This document shows, piece after piece, positions 59,134 through 64,000 of a stretch of 64,000 nucleotides of DNA. Every line of letters begins with the position of its first letter. The first letter of the stretch is position 1. Where the stretch lies: positions 50,568,956-50,632,955 of the forward strand of contig CM026426.1 in the NCBI GenBank assembly GCA_014871385.1. The letters are read 5' to 3'. The notes under the pieces are model-generated. The model was given only the letters and a program-made list of their open reading frames with translations, was not told the DNA's origin and did not search any database. This DNA comes from Ceratodon purpureus (lineage: Eukaryota; Streptophyta; Bryopsida; Pseudoditrichales; Ditrichaceae). A program made the translations under genes and the position numbers.

Positions 59134-59410
59134 CAAGGTTGTCATAACGGACGGACATGGGCCAAATCTGGCGGCCCGGACGACACTTCGGACGGACGGA
59201 CCGGTTGGTCCTCGACATTTATCGGACATAACCGTGCGCTAAAAAAATTAATAGGTATACATCTTTAATAGGTGCAAGATAATCTTCAATATATGCAAGA
59301 TTGGAACGATCAACCCTAAGTTTCGGTCAAACAGTCCTCCCGTGACCCCTAACGGATGGACGAGCGGACTGGACGGCACTTCAGACGGGGAGGTCCTGTG
59401 AACAACCATG
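59134..59410. mobile_element. hAT-type MITE, 277 bp
   Basis: A perfect 8-bp duplication GTGGGATA (59126-59133 and 59411-59418) flanks ends that read CAAGGTTGT and, inverted, CATGGTTGT. An 8-bp duplication and CA.GGTTG ends are typical of hAT elements. CGGAC words repeat inside both ends. There is no coding capacity. Confidence 0.8.
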
Positions 59411-59418
59411 GTGGGATA

Positions 59419-61129
59419 TTACGTACTGTATGAATAAAAAGTACCTCTAAACAAATTATGAAGTAATTTGGAGGTGATATCTCCTAAACTTTTGACTCTT
59501 CATCAGGAGATTAGACGTTTTACGGTACTAAGTTTCATGACACCCTGCCATGCATGTTATTTGATTTTCTTTTCTGGTTTATGAATTATTTATTGTCATA
59601 AATGTAGGCTCTTCATATTTTAATCAGTTTCGCTAAATGATCACCTCGTAAATAAGAGAAATTCATTGCTATTAGCTAGATGGTACCTTTGGGTGTCACC
59701 ATCAAAAGTGCTCGGTTTGGGGTCAATTTTTCTTGCACGTAGGAATGTCAAAGGCTCCTTCTAGAGTACGTTTACTGCTAATGCTTTATCTAGGAATACA
59801 AGTCGGCTATGAACGGAAAATACATTGTTTTCAATTTTGCACATGAAAATAGGTTGAACGAGGATTAGTCAGGGGTTCTTTCTACTCCGTCTACTTCTAG
59901 GACTGGATGAGCGCAATGGCGGAATGTCTTAGTCAGCGGGCAACGACATGGACCGATAGGGTTGTATGGGGAGGAATGCACGGTGGCGCTAACCTGGCTG
60001 AGTACGTGGGCAGCGGGTCTCCTACCACAAGCTACCTGGAGGGCCCCTTTGATTCCCCAAATTTCTCCTAAGTAAGGCGTTGGACGTCTTGAATCCAGTA
60101 GGGGTTGTATCGACAATTCTCCATTGTTGAGCTTGTTATCTTACAAGATTGGGTCTTATAACTGTGAACGAAGCGAATGAGGCAGAAAATTAAAAAAAAA
60201 AACTAAAAAGAAATTAGGAAAAGTTAAAAAAAAAAAAAAAAAAAAGAAAAACCAAAAAAACAAAGTAACATCACAACATAATAAAAATTGAAACAAAACA
60301 AAACCTAAAATAATGAAAGATAAGAGAATTATCTAAAATTGGAAAGAAAAAAAAATTGTTTGAAGACCTAATAAAAACCAAATGAAAATTAAAAAAAAGA
60401 AATCCATTAAAGACCTCTTAAATAAATTTGAAAAGAAATAATAACTAATGAGCTTCTCTCCTTGTTTCGGTTTTGTAGACTATATTCATTAATATAAATT
60501 AAAACAGACCAAATCAAATTAGAAAGATTTCATCTATACTATTTCCCTCTAAACTTTCTTAAATTATAGAATGCATTGTGAAACATAAAATTAAAAAATT
60601 TAAAAATAAATTTGAAAATTAAAAAAAAGAAAATTCAATTTAGAAATGATAAGACCTGCCACTAAAATCTCGTAGAAAACACTAAGAAATATGAAATGAA
60701 AAAACTTATTAAAAAATGACATATGATCCAACATCAAGAGAAGTGAATCTGAAAGGAAGATTATTTTATAAGAGAACATGATTTAAAAGTTTAAAATAAG
60801 GCTTTCTGTAATATTTTTTTCTATAAATAAAATCAATATTTTCTAAAATTTAAATATGATAATCCAAATGTAAGATCTCTAGAAATGAATTCCAATCTTA
60901 TTTGCCAGAGCATGGACAATGTTCCCTGACTACGTATTTGCACATCTCCTAAATTTAGAATGTGTATTGCCGTAATGTTTTTTTTACTTTTTATTTTTTG
61001 AAAGAAAGTGTACATTTGAAGACAATTTCAGCATCCATGAAGCTGTTCACTTCAGTATACTTTCAATAGGATACAATTCAAATGAAAGATATTACTTCTC
61101 TATAACATCACCCTTCTACAAAACATTGT
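59419..61129. other. Non-coding, mostly AT-rich
   Basis: A GC-richer patch at 59865-60116 has an open minus frame without features. Poly-A runs lie near 60190-60245. The diverged repeat copy 60390-60520 pairs with 58370-58500. No gene recognised. Confidence 0.5.
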
Positions 61130-61263
61130 ATGTCAAGAAAAAACATATCAACTATGCCTCAAGCTCTGAGCCCCTTTGTCGCTGTCAGCATGTTCAATGT
61201 CGACATCGCGGGTAACATCCTCCACGCCAACACTATTCCCAACTTCCTCGATGTCCACATCGT

Positions 61264-63654
61264 TCACAACAGTGTCCTTGTGCTCATCTTTGTCGCCCCC
61301 GCTTCCAACCATGTTCCCATTGGCATTTCATTCTGGCTCTTCTTCCACGAAGCCATCTCCTCCACCTTCCACAACTTCTTCAATAACATTTGCTCTGCCA
61401 ACACGCAAACTCCTTGACCTCCACTCTTCGCAGGCATTGACAGCACTTGATTGATGCCACCGCTCGCGTCTTCTAGATGCCGCTACAGCCCTAGGTCCAT
61501 CAACTGTGTCAGGTACAGCTCCCTGAATCTCCAATTTCTTGTTATATCGATGTTGTATGTTTCGGTACCAATGCTGGAATTGTTGGAGAATCGCACTAGT
61601 ACGGGCTTTTTCACCACCATCGGCTGTATGTGCTTGATGTGCCGCCTTTGCTTGATGGTGTGATTTCTCCATACCTTGGCAACTCCAGACTCCTAGGCTC
61701 CCATAGTGATCCACTAACCAAGTAGAGTGCCTCACAATTACATGCTGCCAACAACAAGAAGGAAGTTAAAAGGCGCTTGCGGAGGTCAAGTAGGCGGCCC
61801 CTGAAGAAAGACTGAAAGCATCAACAGATAGATTAGAGAACATACCATGTAGTGGGTAACATGTTCCTTTCCAAAGGCCTTTAAGTATGCCCTCCCCACT
61901 TGTGAATCTTTTGTTAGAATTGTATTCTTTGCTCTACTGTCAATATTAATCCGGTCATATATGGTAGAACCTCTTCAAAGGCTTGCCACATCTGAGCCTT
62001 TGCAATGCGGTCAGCTCCACTGCCGATATTATTATGCTCGGCTTGACAAATATCTTTCCAGGCCTTATCATTGCCAGACCAAACGCTTGGCCTAAAAAGT
62101 GTGCTGGCAACAACACCACTCAGAGATGGTTTCTGTCGCACGTTTCCAGTGTTGCCACTAAGCTCTGGGTTCCTCCTAATCTCCATGTTTCCACCATGAG
62201 CCTGACAACGGCTTCTCCATCTGTTCAATTGCAGTAGCCTTAAGTCTCTGATCTTGTATGTTCGAAACATACATGATATGCATGTGCACAATCTTCTCTA
62301 TCAATCAAACCTCGGCATGCAGTGTACAAATGTGCACTCTCGCCAAAGGAATTGGCAGGATAGGCCTCCACCTAGTAGATGCTGTCATGTCACAAGGTTC
62401 TTTTGGTACGCTGCTCGAATCTGTTGGATACAGAAATGGAGCTGTTGTTTGCAGCATCAAGGTGAAATTCTGAAGGCTCAACAACTTCTCCTTGTTGGCA
62501 GCAATGGCACGAGCTGCTCACTCAACTGCATTGGCAGCCTCTGGCAACTTGCTAGTCTTGATGACTGGTATGGATTCCTCCGTCTTTTGTTGCGAATCTG
62601 ACATTTCAATCAGCTTCTCCAATAAATCCTTTCCCTCACGCCACTTCTGAGCGGACAGCTGGTTGCTACCTCTTAGTTTCAGCTCATTTGCCGCTGCATA
62701 AGCTTCATTATACTCCTCTTGAATTGCACTCATCTGTTCGCCATTGAAGAGAAGTCCTTCTTTCAACTTAATCACAGTCTGCAGCAGATCGTCTTGGACA
62801 GCCATTGCTTCTTCCTGAAACTTGTAACTATCTCTCAAGGCTGTCTCTACCTTGCGTATAGCCTGATCTCTCTGCAACTTAGGCGATTTAAGGTGTTTAG
62901 GGGAGCTCCTCTTAAATCCAATTGCCACTTTGTTGGCAGCAACGACGGCGCACAAGGAGGCCAGTTGCTCCCACATCGCCACAGGGCCCAATTTGTGGCG
63001 GTTTAGGGACTTAGTGGACATTCAAATTTTGTGCCTCTTCACAGCCTCTGCCACCCAATCAACCTTGACGTTGTGCACAAGTGTCGCATAGCAAGCCCGT
63101 AAAAACCTCATAGAAAAGGAACTGTTGGTCGAATGGCCTCCATAGACAAGCCTGTAGTGCTCACAGAACTGTGCGGCTTGGTCTTGGTCAACACATTTGT
63201 CAATTGCAAACCTGTACTTGTCTGTTGAAGGCGACCACTTTGTGAGAATTTTGGCGTCAGAAACAGCTGCCACCGTCTGGACTTGGTCTACCTCAACACC
63301 ATGGTTACAAAGTCCACAAACAAGGGTGAAGAATCGCTCGTCATAGACACCCTCACGGCCTTTAAGCATGGGCGCCACAGCATACATTCGTTGTTGAAGA
63401 TCTTCCGGAATTCCATCCAACATAATCGGCTCTTGGATTTCATCGTTGCCAATATCTCCCTTGCCAATAGAAACAGTGCCGTCTCCAACATCGCTGGGGC
63501 CTGTTTCCAACATCGCTGGGCCCACTGCATCTACTCCATCGTGAAGCTGCATGGAATCCCCTCTACACTTGCGACGAAGTCTCCTCATATCTGCAACCAG
63601 ATTCAAGCGATCGCAACTTCTGTTAAAACTAGAATCCACAACTGAATACAACAT
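61264..63654 (-). CDS. Unrecognised multi-part gene
   Basis: From the ATG at 63654 the minus strand is open to a TGA at 63022-63024 (MLYSVVDSS...; GIPEDLQQRMYAVAPMLKGR). The same frame continues at once with ATG (63021) through a helical, coiled-coil-like segment (AIRKVETALRDSYKFQEEAM) to 62518. Further coding-like pieces are 62291-61914 (FRPSVWSGNDKAWKDICQAE) and 61735-61328 (HYGSLGVWSCQGMEKSHHQA, QQFQHWYRNIQHRYNKKLE). The last block has conserved-looking His/Trp/Cys residues and may come from a mobile-element protein family, but I could not name it. The in-frame TGA may be a nonsense change. Splice borders are unresolved. Confidence 0.4.
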
Positions 63655-63659
63655 CTAAT

Positions 63660-64000
63660 TCAAAGGCCATACACGATGACAACAACACTATGGCACTTCA
63701 ACATCTACAACAATCTGAATGGTTCTAAAATACTATACTAAATAGAATTACCTTATGTTGCGTACTACTATCTGCACTCCCCTTCCGCAACTTTAGAAGT
63801 TAACATATGTATTGAAGCCCTAAAGTTTTGGATGATCAAAATCTGCAGCCCATCTAAAATAAGTTCGAGGTATATATTGGACTCAGTCTATCACTTACAC
63901 ATCTAGACCACAACACATAGTGCTATTAATACGACTGAAGTCCTACCCATCAGCAACCAACAAGAGAATTCCAACAAAAGGAAAAAAAACAGCATGGAAA
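63660..64000. other. Upstream flank of the minus-strand gene
   Basis: AT-rich sequence that should contain the promoter of the gene starting at 63654. No clear TATA box could be singled out. Confidence 0.4.

Noticed and set aside
59865..60116. 83-codon minus-strand frame
   Set aside because: No recognisable features, and isolated between AT-rich repeats.

Overview
The window looks like repeat-rich nuclear DNA of a streptophyte (green-plant lineage), possibly a charophyte alga. That rests on introns with GT..AG borders, plant-type CCCTAAA telomere-like repeats at 10886-10975, an Athila/Tat-like Ty3 retrotransposon, and MULE- and hAT-type transposons. No rRNA, tRNA, organelle or bacterial operon structure was recognised. 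The species is inferred, not shown. Almost every gene belongs to, or lies beside, a mobile element, and most transposase genes carry stops or frameshifts.

Layout. (1) 1-3.1 kb, minus strand: a decayed gene (copy A) with a ParB-like motif followed by a region resembling a permuted DNA amino-methyltransferase; it runs off the left edge. (2) 3.1-3.6 kb: eight 23-bp palindromes about 52 bp apart, with more copies scattered to 15 kb. (3) 3.6-7.6 kb: non-coding, with a 3 x 150 bp tandem repeat. (4) 8.0-10.5 kb: a large AT-rich inverted repeat whose loop holds a small gene with an internally duplicated 'LRPW' domain. (5) 11.8-14.6 kb, plus strand: a transposase pseudogene of the DUF7869 type. (6) 15.5-17.85 kb, minus: a hAT transposase pseudogene. 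(7) 18.8-19.4 kb: a small hypothetical gene with a TATA box.

(8) 19846-52839: a minus-strand Ty3-type LTR retrotransposon with 599-bp LTRs and GAACT target duplications. Its single Gag-Pol frame is split inside reverse transcriptase by (9) a 20-kb DNA transposon at 26947-46913, which has terminal inverted repeats and TAAATGG duplications. The inner transposon carries a MULE-like transposase with a SWIM finger (minus), a small acidic ORF, and a divergently transcribed gene of about 14 exons (copy B, 32880-45252). Copy B encodes an RGG/acidic N-terminus, RNA polymerase II CTD-like heptads, a ParB-like domain and a permuted amino-methyltransferase domain. Its large intron holds about 47 copies of a 128-bp minisatellite. 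Next to it is a second LRPW gene.

(10) 52.8-57.6 kb: a gene remnant broken by the LTR element, an F-box-like ORF, and two degenerate FCP1/NIF-like phosphatase domains. (11) 57.6-61.1 kb: AT-rich non-coding DNA with a 277-bp hAT-type MITE that has a perfect 8-bp target duplication. (12) 61.3-63.65 kb, minus: an unrecognised gene.

Main idea: two unrelated mobile contexts in this window (copy A with its palindromes and the LRPW tandem gene; copy B in the MULE-like element with a single LRPW gene) carry the same cargo pair, a ParB-like/methyltransferase-like fusion and an LRPW protein. This suggests a transposon-borne DNA-binding and modification (or modification-reading) module.
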